Source: Albimonas marina (GTDB lineage Bacteria > Pseudomonadota > Alphaproteobacteria > Rhodobacterales > Rhodobacteraceae). From it: DNA of 64,000 bases. The notes below the pieces were generated by a model. It did no database searches, was not told where the DNA came from, and worked only from the letters and a program-made list of their open reading frames with translations. This document shows positions 13,742 to 22,746 of this stretch, piece by piece. The first letter of the stretch is position 1; each line of letters opens with the position of its first letter. Both the position numbers and the translations under genes were made by a program. The stretch is from NCBI RefSeq assembly GCF_029223255.1, contig NZ_JARHUC010000001.1, positions 186,001 to 250,000 of the forward strand, read 5' to 3'.

Positions 13742-14118
13742 GCGTCCACGGGCCCCCAGGCGATGTCGGCGGGGAACAGATGCCGCCCGTCCGGACCCAG
13801 CGGCAGGGGCCGGATCCAGGCCACGTCACGCAACGTCAGGGGGCGGTAGAGGTGGGGGAACAGCGCCCCGCCGCGGCTTTCCTCCCAGTGAAGCGATTCT
13901 CCCAGGAGGGGCGATTCGGTGCACAGAAGCCACAAATCGCCGTCCCCGGCGAAGTGCTTGGCGGCGGTGCCCGGTGCCTGCGCCGCGGTGGACAGATGAA
14001 TGAACCCGTCTCTCACGTCATGTTCAGAGCCATTGAAAACAAGGGCTTGCGCAAGTTCCGCGCATTCGGACGGGCGCAGGATCTTGAAGATCTCATTAAC
14101 GATCACGCGTTCGTTCAT
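13738..14118 (-). CDS. DUF952 family protein
   Basis: A 126-residue soluble protein. The DUF952 signature appears as [11 protein letters not shown], followed by LWLLC and [17 protein letters not shown]. The family has a small ADP-ribosyltransferase-like fold in structural surveys, but no reaction is established. It precedes and overlaps pyrD, a pairing common in alphaproteobacteria. The role is unknown. Confidence 0.85.
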   Translation of the reverse strand: MNERVIVNEIFKILRPSECAELAQALVFNGSEHDVRDGFIHLSTAAQAPGTAAKHFAGDGDLWLLCTESPLLGESLHWEESRGGALFPHLYRPLTLRDVAWIRPLPLGPDGRHLFPADIAWGPVDA

Positions 14119-14325
14119 CCTGTCATTGACATTGGGGCAGCGTTAAGGATTCCTAAACGGGTAGCCGGCGTCGGGTGGCGCCGGGAGTAGCGTACTAGGT
14201 GGCTCATGACTCGAGTGGCGTTAGAAGGGTGAAGTGACTGGGGGTGGCCAAGTCTGCCGCCTACGGCCACCCCTCCCCATTTCAGAGCGAAACGACCAGG
14301 ACGTCCCCCGCGGGCGTCGACCCCG

Positions 14326-14358
14326 AAAACGGGCCGCGACATCAGTCGGGGCCCGTTT
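14326..14358 (-). terminator. Probable terminator after the aminotransferase gene
   Basis: A 9-bp stem (14327-14335 with 14350-14358) lies 15 bases past the aminotransferase stop. Read on the minus strand it ends GGCCCGTTTTCGG, a GC stem followed by a short T tract. Confidence 0.5.
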
Positions 14359-14372
14359 CGCGTTTCAGCCGG

Positions 14373-15752
14373 TCAGACCAGCCCTTCCGACTTCGCCCAG
14401 GCATGGGTGGCGTCGAGCGCCTGCTCCATCGGGGCGAACAGGGCGTCGATCTCCTCCTCGGTGATGATCATCGGCGGGCAGAAGCCCAGCGAGTCGCCCA
14501 TGGCGCGCAGGATCACGCCGTGGCCCGCCAGCTCGCCCATCAGGCGCGCGCCCACGGCGCCGGGACGCTCGAACATCTTCTTGCCCGACGTGTCGGGCGA
14601 CAGCTCCAGCGCGCCGATCAGGCCCACGCCGCGCGCCTCGCCCACCAGCGGGTGATCGGCGAAGGACTTCAGGCGCCCCACGAACTTCGGCGAGACCTTG
14701 CGCACGTGATCGACGATCCGGCGCTCCTTGTAGATCTTCAGCGCGGCGACGCCCGCCGCGCAGCCCACCGGGTGGCCGCCGTAGGTGAAGCCGTGGCCCA
14801 GCGTGCCGATCTTGCCGGTGTGCGCCTCGATCACCTCGGCCTGCTCGCGGCACAGCGCGACGGCCGACAGCGGCGCGTAGCCCCCGGTCAGCTGCTTGGC
14901 GAGCGACATCGAGGTCGGGTTCACGTTGTAGGTGTCGGCGCCGAACCACTCGCCGGTGCGGCCGAAGCCGTTGATGACCTCGTCCGAGATCATCAGCACG
15001 TCGTACTTGGTCAGGATCGGGCGGATCGCCTCGAAATAACCCTCGGGCGGGAGGATCACGCCGCCCGCGCCCATCACCGGCTCGGCGATGAAGGCGGCGA
15101 CGGTCTCGGGGCCCTCGCGCTCGATCAGCTCCTCGAGCTCATGGGCGAGGCGGGCGGAGAACTCCTGCTCGGTTTCGCCCAGCTCGGCCTCGCGCCAGTG
15201 GTGGGGCGTGCCGGTGGTCAGGAACCGGTCGAGGGGCAGGTCCCAGTCGATGTGGTTGTAGGGCAGCCCGGTCATCGAGGCCGAGGCGATGGTCACCCCG
15301 TGGTAGCCCTTGCGGCGGGAGATGATCTTCTTCTTCTCCGGCCGGCCCAGCGCGTTGTTGTAGTACCAGGCGAGCTTCACCTGGGTGTCGTTCGCCTCCG
15401 AGCCCGACGACTGGAAGATCACCCGGGCCATGCCGGGGGCGAGCTCCTTGATCCGCTCGGCCAGCTCGATGGCGGGCTCGTGCGAGCGGCCGGCGAACAG
15501 GTGGTAGTAGGGCAGCTTGTGCACCTGCTCGGCCACCGCGTCGGCGAGCTCCTTGTCGCCGAAGCCCAGGCCCGCGCACCACAGGCCGGCCATGCCCTCG
15601 ATGAACTGGCGGCCGTGCTCGTCGTAGACGTAGATCCCCTGGCCGCGCTCGATCACATGGGCGCCCACCTGACGGTGCTGGGTCGCGTTCGTGTAGGGGT
15701 GCAGCAACGCCTCGACGTCGCGCGTCTGCATGTTGGTCAGGGGCAGGTTCAT
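14373..15752 (-). CDS. Class III PLP-dependent aminotransferase (omega-transaminase type)
   Basis: A 459-residue fold-type I aminotransferase. Visible motifs are SSGSEANDTQVKLAWYYNN (cofactor phosphate), the ISDEVINGFGRTG segment with the PLP-N1 aspartate, and the Schiff-base lysine in SLAKQLTGGYAP. The N-terminus (HPYTNATQHRQVG) resembles the omega-amino acid/polyamine:pyruvate transaminases of marine Rhodobacterales. The true donor (taurine, putrescine, beta-alanine or other amines) cannot be decided. The ATG at 15752 has a GGAGG-like site (GCCTCCGAT reversed) upstream. It is divergent from the first MFS gene, which may transport a related compound. Confidence 0.9.
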   Translation of the reverse strand: MNLPLTNMQTRDVEALLHPYTNATQHRQVGAHVIERGQGIYVYDEHGRQFIEGMAGLWCAGLGFGDKELADAVAEQVHKLPYYHLFAGRSHEPAIELAERIKELAPGMARVIFQSSGSEANDTQVKLAWYYNNALGRPEKKKIISRRKGYHGVTIASASMTGLPYNHIDWDLPLDRFLTTGTPHHWREAELGETEQEFSARLAHELEELIEREGPETVAAFIAEPVMGAGGVILPPEGYFEAIRPILTKYDVLMISDEVINGFGRTGEWFGADTYNVNPTSMSLAKQLTGGYAPLSAVALCREQAEVIEAHTGKIGTLGHGFTYGGHPVGCAAGVAALKIYKERRIVDHVRKVSPKFVGRLKSFADHPLVGEARGVGLIGALELSPDTSGKKMFERPGAVGARLMGELAGHGVILRAMGDSLGFCPPMIITEEEIDALFAPMEQALDATHAWAKSEGLV

Positions 15753-16037
15753 CGGAGGCCTCGCAGGACAAGGGATGAAAAGCGCTACGCTCGGCCCGGC
15801 GTCCGCGTCAATGGCGGGTTTCGACCCGCGGCAAGGGGCTTCAGGGCGCCTGGGGAGGCGTTTCGCCCGCCGCCCGGGCGTCGCGGGCGCGAAGACCGGC
15901 CGGCAAGGCCTTGCCCGCGCAACGGCCGGAACGGGGCGCACGCCCCCATGGACGAGGCCCCGGGCCGCCGATAAGGTCGCCGAACTTTCCGCGTCCGCAC
16001 CGTCCGCGCGGCGCGTCTTCCTCGGAGGTCCTCGTCC

Positions 16038-17234
16038 ATGCCCGGCATTCTCGCGCTGGGGCTCGGCTATGTGTTCAGCCAGTTCTACCGGGCCTGCCTG
16101 GCCGTTCTCGCGCCTTACCTGACCGCCGACCTGGGGCTCGACGCCGCCGACCTGGGCCGCGCCTCGGGCGCCTGGTTCCTGGCCTTCGCGCTGATGCAGA
16201 TCCCGGTGGGCGTGGGGCTCGACCGGCTGGGGCCGCGCCGGACCGCGGGGCTGCTGTTCGGAATCTGCGCGGCGGGGGGCTCGGCGATCTTCGCGCTGGC
16301 CCAGGGGCCCGTGATGATCACCGTCGCCATGACCCTGATCGGGGCCGGCTGCGCGCCCGCGCTGATGGCGCTGTTCTACATCTACGCGCGCGAGTTCGAC
16401 ATGGCGCGCTTCGCCTTCCTCACCTCCTGCACCGTGGGCATCGGCACGCTGGGCAACATCGCGGGCACCGAGCCCTTCGCCGTCCTGATCGAGGCGGTGG
16501 GCTGGCGCGCGGCGATGGGGGGCTTCGCCGCCGTCTCGGCGCTGTCGGCGGTCGCCTCGCTGGTGCTGGTGAAGGACCCGGTGCGGGTCGATCCCGCGGC
16601 GGGCGAGGGCCGCGACCGCGGCTTCCTCGAGTATTTCGAGCTGCTGCGGATGCCGGTGTTCTGGGCGCTGATCCCCATGGCGATCGTGAACTATGCGCCC
16701 GCGGCGGGCATCCGCGGCCTGTGGGCGGGCCCGTACCTCTCGGAGGTCTTCGCCCTGCCCCCGGTCGAGGTCGGCCGCGCCGTGCTGTGGATGGCCATCG
16801 CCATGTCGCTGGGCGCCTTCTGCTACGGCCCGCTGGACCGGATCTTCGGCACCCGCAAGTGGATCGTGGCGCCGGGCAACCTGGCCGCGGCGGGCCTGTG
16901 CCTGGCGCTGGGGCTGTGGGCGGACGGCTCGGCGCAGCTGGCCACCGTGCTGCTGGCCGCCATCGGCTTCATCTCCGCCACCTACACCATCGTCATGGCC
17001 CACGCCCGGGGCCTCGCGCCGCTGCGGCTGGTGGGGCGGACGGTGACGATGATGAATTTCTTCGTGATGGCGGGCGTCGGCCTCGCCCAGCCGATCACCG
17101 GCGAGGTGGTCGAGGCCGCCCGCGCCGCCGGCGCGCCCCCGGCCGACGCCTACGCGCAGGTCTTCATGCTCTACGCCGCCGCGATGGCCGTGGCGACCGC
17201 GGTCTACCTGTTCAGCCGAGACGCCAAGCCCTGA
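16038..17234 (+). CDS. MFS transporter, tandem copy 1
   Basis: A 398-residue inner-membrane permease with about 12 hydrophobic segments. The MFS loop 2-3 signature appears as GLDRLGPRRTAG (about residue 60). It shares with the next gene the N-terminal SQFYR..MAVLAP block, the GGIRGLWAGPYLS motif, the APLDR.FGTRK motif and the C-terminal PLRL.GR block. The pair is therefore a tandem duplication. The substrate is unknown. The gene diverges from the aminotransferase, so amine or organic-acid transport is one guess. Confidence 0.9.
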   Translation: MPGILALGLGYVFSQFYRACLAVLAPYLTADLGLDAADLGRASGAWFLAFALMQIPVGVGLDRLGPRRTAGLLFGICAAGGSAIFALAQGPVMITVAMTLIGAGCAPALMALFYIYAREFDMARFAFLTSCTVGIGTLGNIAGTEPFAVLIEAVGWRAAMGGFAAVSALSAVASLVLVKDPVRVDPAAGEGRDRGFLEYFELLRMPVFWALIPMAIVNYAPAAGIRGLWAGPYLSEVFALPPVEVGRAVLWMAIAMSLGAFCYGPLDRIFGTRKWIVAPGNLAAAGLCLALGLWADGSAQLATVLLAAIGFISATYTIVMAHARGLAPLRLVGRTVTMMNFFVMAGVGLAQPITGEVVEAARAAGAPPADAYAQVFMLYAAAMAVATAVYLFSRDAKP

Positions 17235-17246
17235 GGCGCCGGCCCT

Positions 17247-17290
17247 CCCCGGCGCCGCATGCAGGTCGCTTCAGACGACCGGCGCCGGGG
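17247..17290. repeat. Intercistronic stem-loop between the MFS paralogs
   Basis: A perfect 11-bp inverted repeat (17247-17257 with 17280-17290) around a 22-base loop. It starts 12 bases after the first MFS stop and lacks a T tract, so it is more likely an mRNA-processing or attenuating hairpin than a full terminator. Confidence 0.5.
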
Positions 17291-17330
17291 GACCTGGACG
17301 ACAAGAAAAAACGGGTCTGGGAGGACCTCC

Positions 17331-18533
17331 ATGGATCTCGCCGCATTGATGGTGATCTACATCCTCAGCCAGTTCTACCGCACGTTCATGGCGGTGCTGG
17401 CGCCGGCGCTGACCGCCGACCTGGGCGTGACGGCGGCCGAGCTCTCGCACGCCGCGGGCTCGTGGTACCTGTTCTTCTCGCTGGCGCAGCTGCCCACGGG
17501 GGTGCTGCTGGACAAGTTCGGGCCGCGCCGCGTGGTGGGCACGTTCCTGTGCGGGCCGGCCTTCGTGGGGGCGCTGGTGTTCTCCCAGGCCACGACCGCG
17601 GGGGGGCTGACGGCAGGGGTGGCGATGATCGGCATCGGCTGCGCGCCGATCCTGATGAGCGGCATGTTCCTCTTCGCCCGCCGCTACCCGCCGGCGCGCT
17701 TCGCCACGCTCTCGGGCCTGATGATCGGGGTGGGGGGCTTGGGCAACATCCTGGGCGCCGCGCCCTTCGCGCTGGCGGTCGAGGCCTTCGGCTGGCGCGA
17801 GATGATGCTGTTCCTCGCCGGCACGGGCCTGGTGTGCGGCCTCGTCGCCTACACCGTGCTGCGCGACCCGCCGCCCCTGCCGGTCGAGCCCGGGGCGAAG
17901 GACGCGGGCTTCCGCGGGTTCCTGGAGCTGCTGCGCATGCCGCTGCTGCTGGCGATGCTGCCGCTGGCGCTGACCAACTACGCGGTGGCGGGGGGCATCC
18001 GGGGGCTGTGGGCGGGGCCGTACCTGTCGGACATCCACGGCTTCGACGCGGCGGCCATCGGCATGGCGACGCTGTGCATCGCGGTGGCGATGATGACCGG
18101 CAACTTCGTCTACGCCCCGCTCGACCGCGTGTTCGGCACGCGCAAGCCGCTGATCCTGAGCGCCAACATCGCCGGCTTCGTCTGCGTCGCCTGGCTGGCC
18201 TTCGGGACGCCGGGGGCCTGGACGGCGGTGGCGCTGATGACCGCCTGCGGCTTCTTCGGGGCCACCTACGCGGTGCTGATCGCACACTGGCGCAGCTTCG
18301 TGCCCCTGCGCCTGACCGGGCGAGGCGTGACGCTGATCAACGTCACCGGGATGCTGGGCACCGCGCTGGGGCAGTTCGCGACCGGCGCGATCTCGGACGC
18401 GCCGCTCTCGGTCGGGGACTTCGTCGAGGGCTATCACCGGGTGTTCCTGTGGTATGCCGCGACGCTGCTGATCGGCCTGACGGTCTATGCGCTGTTCGCC
18501 CGCGACGCCCGGCCGGACCAGGTCGCCGACTAG
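17331..18533 (+). CDS. MFS transporter, tandem copy 2
   Basis: A 400-residue permease paralogous to the preceding gene, with ~12 predicted transmembrane segments and the LLDKFGPRRVVG loop signature. The ATG at 17331 follows GGGAGG and aligns with the start of copy 1. Upstream in-frame codons lie inside the intercistronic hairpin. Transported compound unknown. The GIRGLWAGPYLSD motif shared by both copies is a useful family marker. Confidence 0.9.
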   Translation: MDLAALMVIYILSQFYRTFMAVLAPALTADLGVTAAELSHAAGSWYLFFSLAQLPTGVLLDKFGPRRVVGTFLCGPAFVGALVFSQATTAGGLTAGVAMIGIGCAPILMSGMFLFARRYPPARFATLSGLMIGVGGLGNILGAAPFALAVEAFGWREMMLFLAGTGLVCGLVAYTVLRDPPPLPVEPGAKDAGFRGFLELLRMPLLLAMLPLALTNYAVAGGIRGLWAGPYLSDIHGFDAAAIGMATLCIAVAMMTGNFVYAPLDRVFGTRKPLILSANIAGFVCVAWLAFGTPGAWTAVALMTACGFFGATYAVLIAHWRSFVPLRLTGRGVTLINVTGMLGTALGQFATGAISDAPLSVGDFVEGYHRVFLWYAATLLIGLTVYALFARDARPDQVAD

Positions 18534-18564
18534 CTTCGCCCGTGAAAATGGCCGATCCCCCATC

Positions 18565-18593
18565 TTGCAGCGGGGATGCCGGATAACTACGCT
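18565..18593 (+). promoter_or_regulatory. Candidate promoter of coaBC-dut-rrf2
   Basis: TTGCAG (18565-18570), a 17-base spacer, then TACGCT (18588-18593) sit 40 bases before the coaBC ATG, in the 99-base gap after the MFS gene. Confidence 0.4.
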
Positions 18594-18632
18594 TCGCGCT
18601 CGGGGAATGTCCTGCATCCGGGTGGAGCCGAC

Positions 18633-19877
18633 ATGCTGCACGCAAAGCGCATCCTGCTGGTGATCGGCGGCGGGATCGCCGCCTACAAGACGCCGGAGCT
18701 GGTGCGCCAGTTCCGCAAGCGCGGCGCCGCCGTCACCTGCGTGATGACCCGCGCGGCGGAGGAGTTCGTGGCGCCCCTGGCGCTCGGCTCCGTCTCCGGC
18801 GCCAAGGTCTACCGGGAGCTCTTCGACCTGACGGACGAGGCGGAGATGGGGCACATCCAGCTCTCCCGCTCCGCCGACCTGGTGGTGGTGGCCCCCGCGA
18901 CCGCCGACCTGATGGCGAAGATGGCGAACGGGCACGCCGACGACCTCGCCTCGACCCTGCTGATGGCGACCGACAAGCGGGTGCTGATCGCGCCCGCCAT
19001 GAACGTGCGGATGTGGGAGCATCCGGCGACGCAGCGGAATCTCAAGACCCTGGAGCGCGACGGCGTGCTGGTGGTGGGCCCGGACGAGGGCGACATGGCC
19101 TGCGGCGAGTACGGCCCCGGCCGCATGTCCGAGCCGCCGGCCATCGTCGACGCCGCCGCGGCCGCGCTGGGCGGCGGGCCGCTGGCCGGGCGGCGCATCC
19201 TGGTCACCTCCGGCCCGACGCACGAGCCCATCGACCCGGTGCGCTACATCGCCAACCGCTCCTCCGGCGCGCAGGGCACGGCGCTGGCGAACGCGCTGCG
19301 CGACCTGGGCGCCGCGGTGACCTTCGTCACCGGCCCCGCCGACGCCCCCCGCCCCAAGGGCGTGCAGATCGTCGAGGTCGAGAGCGCGCGCGAGATGCTC
19401 GCCGCCGTCGAGGCCGCGCTTCCCCCGCAGGGCGCCGCCGCCGACGCCGCCGTCTTCGCCGCCGCGGTGGCCGACTGGCGGGTGGCCTCGGCCTCGACCT
19501 CCAAGATCAAGAAGCAGGCCGGCGCGCCGGCCCCGGCGCTGGAGTTCGCCGAGAACCCCGACATCCTCAAGACCGTCTCCCGCTGGACCGAGGGGCGCCC
19601 CGGCCTCGTCGTCGGCTTCGCGGCCGAGACCGACGACGTGGTCGCCCACGCCTCCGCCAAGCGCCTGCGCAAGGGCTGCGACTGGATCGTGGCGAACGAC
19701 GTCTCGCCCGCCACCGGCATCATGGGCGGAACGGAGAACGCGGTGATCCTGATCACCGGCGAGGGCGCCGAGCCCTGGCCGCGCCTGACCAAGACCGAGA
19801 CGGCCCGGCGCCTCGCCCGCCGCATCGCCGACCACTTCGCCGGCCCCGACGGGGCGCAGGACCGGGGGGCCGCGTGA
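18633..19877 (+). CDS. coaBC: Bifunctional phosphopantothenoylcysteine decarboxylase/synthetase
   Basis: Makes 4'-phosphopantetheine for coenzyme A. CoaB ligates cysteine to phosphopantothenate using CTP, and the FMN-dependent CoaC domain decarboxylates the product. 414 residues. CoaC motifs: active-site His74 in [16 protein letters not shown] at 121-128, and Cys157 in [12 protein letters not shown]. The CoaB domain starts near [20 protein letters not shown]. The ATG at 18633 has GGTGGAG upstream, and longer starts add no family sequence. The stop overlaps the dut start by one base. Confidence 0.96.
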   Translation: MLHAKRILLVIGGGIAAYKTPELVRQFRKRGAAVTCVMTRAAEEFVAPLALGSVSGAKVYRELFDLTDEAEMGHIQLSRSADLVVVAPATADLMAKMANGHADDLASTLLMATDKRVLIAPAMNVRMWEHPATQRNLKTLERDGVLVVGPDEGDMACGEYGPGRMSEPPAIVDAAAAALGGGPLAGRRILVTSGPTHEPIDPVRYIANRSSGAQGTALANALRDLGAAVTFVTGPADAPRPKGVQIVEVESAREMLAAVEAALPPQGAAADAAVFAAAVADWRVASASTSKIKKQAGAPAPALEFAENPDILKTVSRWTEGRPGLVVGFAAETDDVVAHASAKRLRKGCDWIVANDVSPATGIMGGTENAVILITGEGAEPWPRLTKTETARRLARRIADHFAGPDGAQDRGAA

Positions 19878-20350
19878 TGGAGATCGAGATCGCGCTCGCC
19901 CGCCTGCCCCACCACGACCCCGCCCTGCCCCTGCCGGCCTACGAGACGACGGGCGCGGCCGGCATGGACCTGCGCGCCTGCCTGCCCGACCGAGGGGAGA
20001 TCGTGCTCGCCCCCGGCGCCCGGGCGCTGGTGCCCACCGGCCTCTCGATCGCGCTGCCCGAAGGGTATGAGGCGCAGGTGCGCCCCCGCTCCGGCCTCGC
20101 GCTGAAGAAGGGGCTGACGGTCGCCAACGCGCCGGGCACCGTCGACAGCGACTATCGCGGCGAGGTCGGGGTGATCCTGGTGAACCTGGGCGCCGAGCCG
20201 GTCGGGATCGCCCACGGCGACCGCATCGCCCAGATGGTGATCGCCCCCGTGACCCGCGGCCTGTGGCGCGAGGTCGAGACGCTGGACGAAACCGCCCGAG
20301 GCGCCGGGGGCTTCGGCTCCACCGGCGTCGGCGAAAGGACCTCGCGCTGA
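19877..20350 (+). CDS. dut: Deoxyuridine 5'-triphosphate nucleotidohydrolase
   Basis: Trimeric dUTPase that hydrolyses dUTP to dUMP and PPi, keeping uracil out of DNA. 157 residues. All five motifs are present: [35 protein letters not shown] and the C-terminal P-loop-like [10 protein letters not shown]. It overlaps coaBC at its start and the Rrf2 gene at its stop, each by one base (TGATG). The coaBC-dut linkage is widespread in proteobacteria. Confidence 0.97.
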   Translation: MEIEIALARLPHHDPALPLPAYETTGAAGMDLRACLPDRGEIVLAPGARALVPTGLSIALPEGYEAQVRPRSGLALKKGLTVANAPGTVDSDYRGEVGVILVNLGAEPVGIAHGDRIAQMVIAPVTRGLWREVETLDETARGAGGFGSTGVGERTSR

Positions 20351-20799
20351 TGCTGAAGCTGACCCGCAAGACCCTGCTGGCCATCGAGGCGGTGGCCGAC
20401 ATCGCCTACAACGCCCGCCCCGACCCGGTGCAGGCCCGCGACGTGACCGAGCGCCAGGGCATCCCGCAGCGCTACCTCGAGCAGGTGATGCAGGCGCTGG
20501 TGCGCGCGGGCGTGCTGAAGGGCGTGCGCGGCCCCCGCGGCGGCTACACCCTGGCGCGCGAACGTCGCCGGATCACCGTGGGCGACGTGGTGCGCGTGGT
20601 CTCGACGCTGGACGCCGAGGACGGCGACGCCGGCCCCGCCAGCGACCTGGGCGTCGCCGTCGTCTCGCCGGTGTGGGAGGAGATGCAGCGCGACCTGCTG
20701 GAGCGGCTCGACCGCGTGACGATGGAGGACCTGTGCCGCGAGGCCCAGCGCCTGCGCGTGCCCCGCGCCGACGAGACCCGGCCCGACTTCACCATCTGA
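20350..20799 (+). CDS. Rrf2 family transcriptional regulator, cluster-less (CymR-like)
   Basis: A 149-residue winged-helix regulator. The N-terminus (LTRKTLLAIEAVADIAYNA), the recognition region (IPQRYLEQVMQALVRAGVLKGVRGPRGGYTLAR) and the ITVGDVVRVV wing match the Rrf2 family. IscR and RirA bind Fe-S clusters through three cysteines; here only one cysteine (EDLCREA) exists, so no such cluster is expected. Firmicute CymR is a cluster-less Rrf2 protein that senses cysteine status together with CysK. The cysK gene directly downstream suggests a comparable role. It is translationally coupled to dut. Confidence 0.88.
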   Translation: MLKLTRKTLLAIEAVADIAYNARPDPVQARDVTERQGIPQRYLEQVMQALVRAGVLKGVRGPRGGYTLARERRRITVGDVVRVVSTLDAEDGDAGPASDLGVAVVSPVWEEMQRDLLERLDRVTMEDLCREAQRLRVPRADETRPDFTI

Positions 20800-20932
20800 G
20801 TCAGGATTTTGCGTCGGGCGGCGCGCCGACTCGCCGCAGCCCTCCCGACTTCGTATATAGATGCCAACCGCGCCGCGGACCGGCCCCCCCGCCGGACCGA
20901 CAGGCGCCGACCCCAGCGAGGGAGGACCCCGC
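20800..20932 (+). promoter_or_regulatory. cysK leader with candidate -10
   Basis: A 133-base gap between the Rrf2 gene and cysK. TATATA at 20854-20859 stands out in GC-rich sequence and may be a -10 element. The sequence 17 bases upstream is a poor -35, consistent with an activated or Rrf2-controlled promoter. GGGAGG lies just before the cysK ATG. Confidence 0.4.
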
Positions 20933-21943
20933 ATGACCGCCGACAGACACGCCGCCGCCGTCCCCGAGCCCAGCCACGAGCCGAACCCGGGGCGGTTCAC
21001 CCCGCCGCGCGGCCGGATCTACGACGACGTCACGCAGACCATCGGCTCCACCCCGCTGGTGCGCCTGTCGCGGCTCGGCGTCGAGCGGGACCTGAAGGCC
21101 GAGATCCTCGCCAAGCTGGAATTCTTCAACCCGATCGGCTCGGTGAAGGACCGCATCGGCGTCGCGATGATCGACAGCCTGGAGCGGACCGGCAAGCTCA
21201 ACCACGACACCACGGTGATCGAGCCGACCTCTGGCAACACCGGCATCGCGCTGGCCTTCGCCTGCGCGGCGCGGGGCTACAAGCTGATCCTGTGCATGCC
21301 CGAGAGCATGTCGATCGAGCGGCGCAAGATGCTGGCCCTGCTGGGCGCCAAGCTGGAGCTGACCGACCCCGCCCGCGGCATGCGCGGCGCCATCGAGCGG
21401 GCCGAGGAGCTGGCCGCCGAGATCGGCGACGCCGTGATCCCCCAGCAGTTCGAGAACACCGCCAACCCCGCGATCCACGAGGCGACGACCGCCGAGGAGA
21501 TCTGGGCCGACACCGACGGCCAGCTCGACGTGTTCATCGCGGGCGTGGGTACCGGCGGCACCCTGACCGGCGTCGGCCGGGTGCTGAAGCACCGCGCGCC
21601 GCACGTGAAGATCGTGGCGGTGGAGCCCGAGGACAGCCCGATCCTGTCGGGCGGCGAGCCGGGCCCCCACAAGATCCAGGGCATCGGCGCGGGCTTCGTG
21701 CCCGGCAACCTCGACCGCGCCCTGATCGACGAGGTCCTGACCATCGGCAACGAGACCGCCTTCGAGACGGCCCGCAAGCTGGCCGCGGTCGAGGGCATCC
21801 CGGGCGGCATCTCCTCGGGCGCCGCGGTCGCGGCCGCGCTAGAGATCGCCGAGCGCGAGGACATGGCCGGCAAGCGCATCGTGGTGATCCTGCCCAGCTT
21901 CGCCGAGCGCTACCTGTCGACCCCGCTGTTCGAGGGGCTCTGA
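20933..21943 (+). CDS. cysK: Cysteine synthase A (O-acetylserine sulfhydrylase)
   Basis: PLP enzyme making cysteine from O-acetylserine and sulfide. 336 residues. The PLP lysine is Lys72 in [15 protein letters not shown] (99-104) binds the substrate carboxylate, and [10 protein letters not shown] binds the PLP phosphate. PGGISSGAA near the C-terminus contacts the PLP ring nitrogen. A ~30-residue N-terminal extension precedes the usual start ([17 protein letters not shown]). The ATG at 20933 follows GGGAGGACC. Its neighbour encodes the probable cognate regulator. Confidence 0.95.
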   Translation: MTADRHAAAVPEPSHEPNPGRFTPPRGRIYDDVTQTIGSTPLVRLSRLGVERDLKAEILAKLEFFNPIGSVKDRIGVAMIDSLERTGKLNHDTTVIEPTSGNTGIALAFACAARGYKLILCMPESMSIERRKMLALLGAKLELTDPARGMRGAIERAEELAAEIGDAVIPQQFENTANPAIHEATTAEEIWADTDGQLDVFIAGVGTGGTLTGVGRVLKHRAPHVKIVAVEPEDSPILSGGEPGPHKIQGIGAGFVPGNLDRALIDEVLTIGNETAFETARKLAAVEGIPGGISSGAAVAAALEIAEREDMAGKRIVVILPSFAERYLSTPLFEGL

Positions 21944-21948
21944 GACCC

Positions 21949-21981
21949 CGGGCCGGGACGTCCGCGCGGCGTCCCGGCCCG
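21949..21981 (+). terminator. Probable terminator of cysK
   Basis: A perfect 11-bp GC stem (21949-21959 with 21971-21981) starts six bases after the cysK stop. The following sequence is C-rich with only TT, so it is a weak intrinsic terminator. Confidence 0.5.
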
Positions 21982-22016
21982 CGCCCCCTTGCTGCGCAGG
22001 CGCTCCGGCCGTTAGG

Positions 22017-22036
22017 TTGACATACTCGAGAGTATG
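22017..22036 (+). promoter_or_regulatory. Consensus -35 fused to a palindromic operator
   Basis: TTGACA (22017-22022) runs directly into the palindrome CATACT-CGAG-AGTATG (22021-22036). No AT-rich -10 is found 17 bases on. The overlap of a perfect -35 with a 6-bp-arm palindrome is typical of a TetR/MarR-type operator. It lies 18 bases before the thioesterase ATG at 22055. An outer pair GCTCCGGC/GCCGGAGC flanks it. Confidence 0.5.
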
Positions 22037-22054
22037 CAGCGCCGGAGCCGCTCC

Positions 22055-22609
22055 ATGTATCCCTTCTTCCGCGTGGCCCGCGAAATCCGCCGCGCCAACA
22101 GCCTGCCGCCGCTGGCGCCGGGCGAGACGCATGTGACGCGCACCCGCTGCTGGCCGCAGGACCTCGACCCGGCCTGGGAGCTGAACAACGGCCGCTCGCT
22201 GACGCTGTTCGACATGTCGCGCATGGCGGTGCTGCGCCGCTGCGGGATCTCCGCGCTGATGAAGCGGCACGGGCTGGGCATCGCGGTGGCCGGCTCGGCC
22301 GTCACCTACCGCAAGCGCGTGCGCCTGTGGGACCTCATCGAGCTGCACGCCACCGTGGTGGGGATCGACGAGCGCTTCATCTACGTCGACCACGTGCTTC
22401 ACGCCAACGGGGTCCCCGCCCACGGGCTGGTGGCGCGCATGGCGCTGTTCGACGCCTCGGGCATCCAGCCGCCGCCGAAGCTGCTGGCCGACCGAACCGA
22501 GCCCGGCTGGCGCGCGCCCCTGCCCGAGCCCATCGCCGCCTGGGCCGCCGCCGAGAAGCTGCGCCCCTGGCCCCCGGTCGCCGCGGACCCCGCCCGGGCC
22601 GCCGCCTGA
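22055..22609 (+). CDS. Hotdog-fold acyl-CoA thioesterase (THEM6-like)
   Basis: A 184-residue 4HBT-type protein. The helix-start motif LDPAWELNNGRSLTLFDMSRM corresponds to the D-x-N-x-H-x-N-N-x-x-Y region of the family, and ELHATVVGIDERFIYVDHVLH forms the central strands. Such proteins hydrolyse acyl-CoA esters; chain preference is unknown. The ATG at 22055 is chosen because GGAG precedes it. An ATG at 22034 lies inside the upstream palindrome. The next gene is a thiolase, consistent with acyl-CoA metabolism. Confidence 0.8.
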   Translation: MYPFFRVAREIRRANSLPPLAPGETHVTRTRCWPQDLDPAWELNNGRSLTLFDMSRMAVLRRCGISALMKRHGLGIAVAGSAVTYRKRVRLWDLIELHATVVGIDERFIYVDHVLHANGVPAHGLVARMALFDASGIQPPPKLLADRTEPGWRAPLPEPIAAWAAAEKLRPWPPVAADPARAAA

Positions 22610-22632
22610 CCGGGTCCCCTGACCGCGGTTGC

Positions 22633-22683
22633 TGACCGGGCGGTCAAGACGAGATTGGACAAGCCCCGCGACGGGCGTATGGT
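22633..22683 (+). promoter_or_regulatory. Promoter and candidate TetR-type operator of the thiolase gene
   Basis: TTGGAC (22655-22660), a 17-base spacer and TATGGT (22678-22683) form a good sigma-70 promoter 64 bases before the thiolase ATG. Nine bases upstream lies the palindrome TGACCG-GG-CGGTCA (22633-22646). GACCG..CGGTC palindromes are often bound by TetR-family regulators of fatty acyl-CoA genes. The operator role is inferred. Confidence 0.6.
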
Positions 22684-22746
22684 GCGCCGCCGAAGGGGCG
22701 GCCCCGGCGCCGTCCGAAAGCAAACATGACGGGAGAGACCATAGCC

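Noticed and set aside
22034-22054. Upstream ATG for the thioesterase gene
   Set aside because: It lies inside the palindrome and lacks a ribosome site; ATG 22055 has GGAG at proper spacing.
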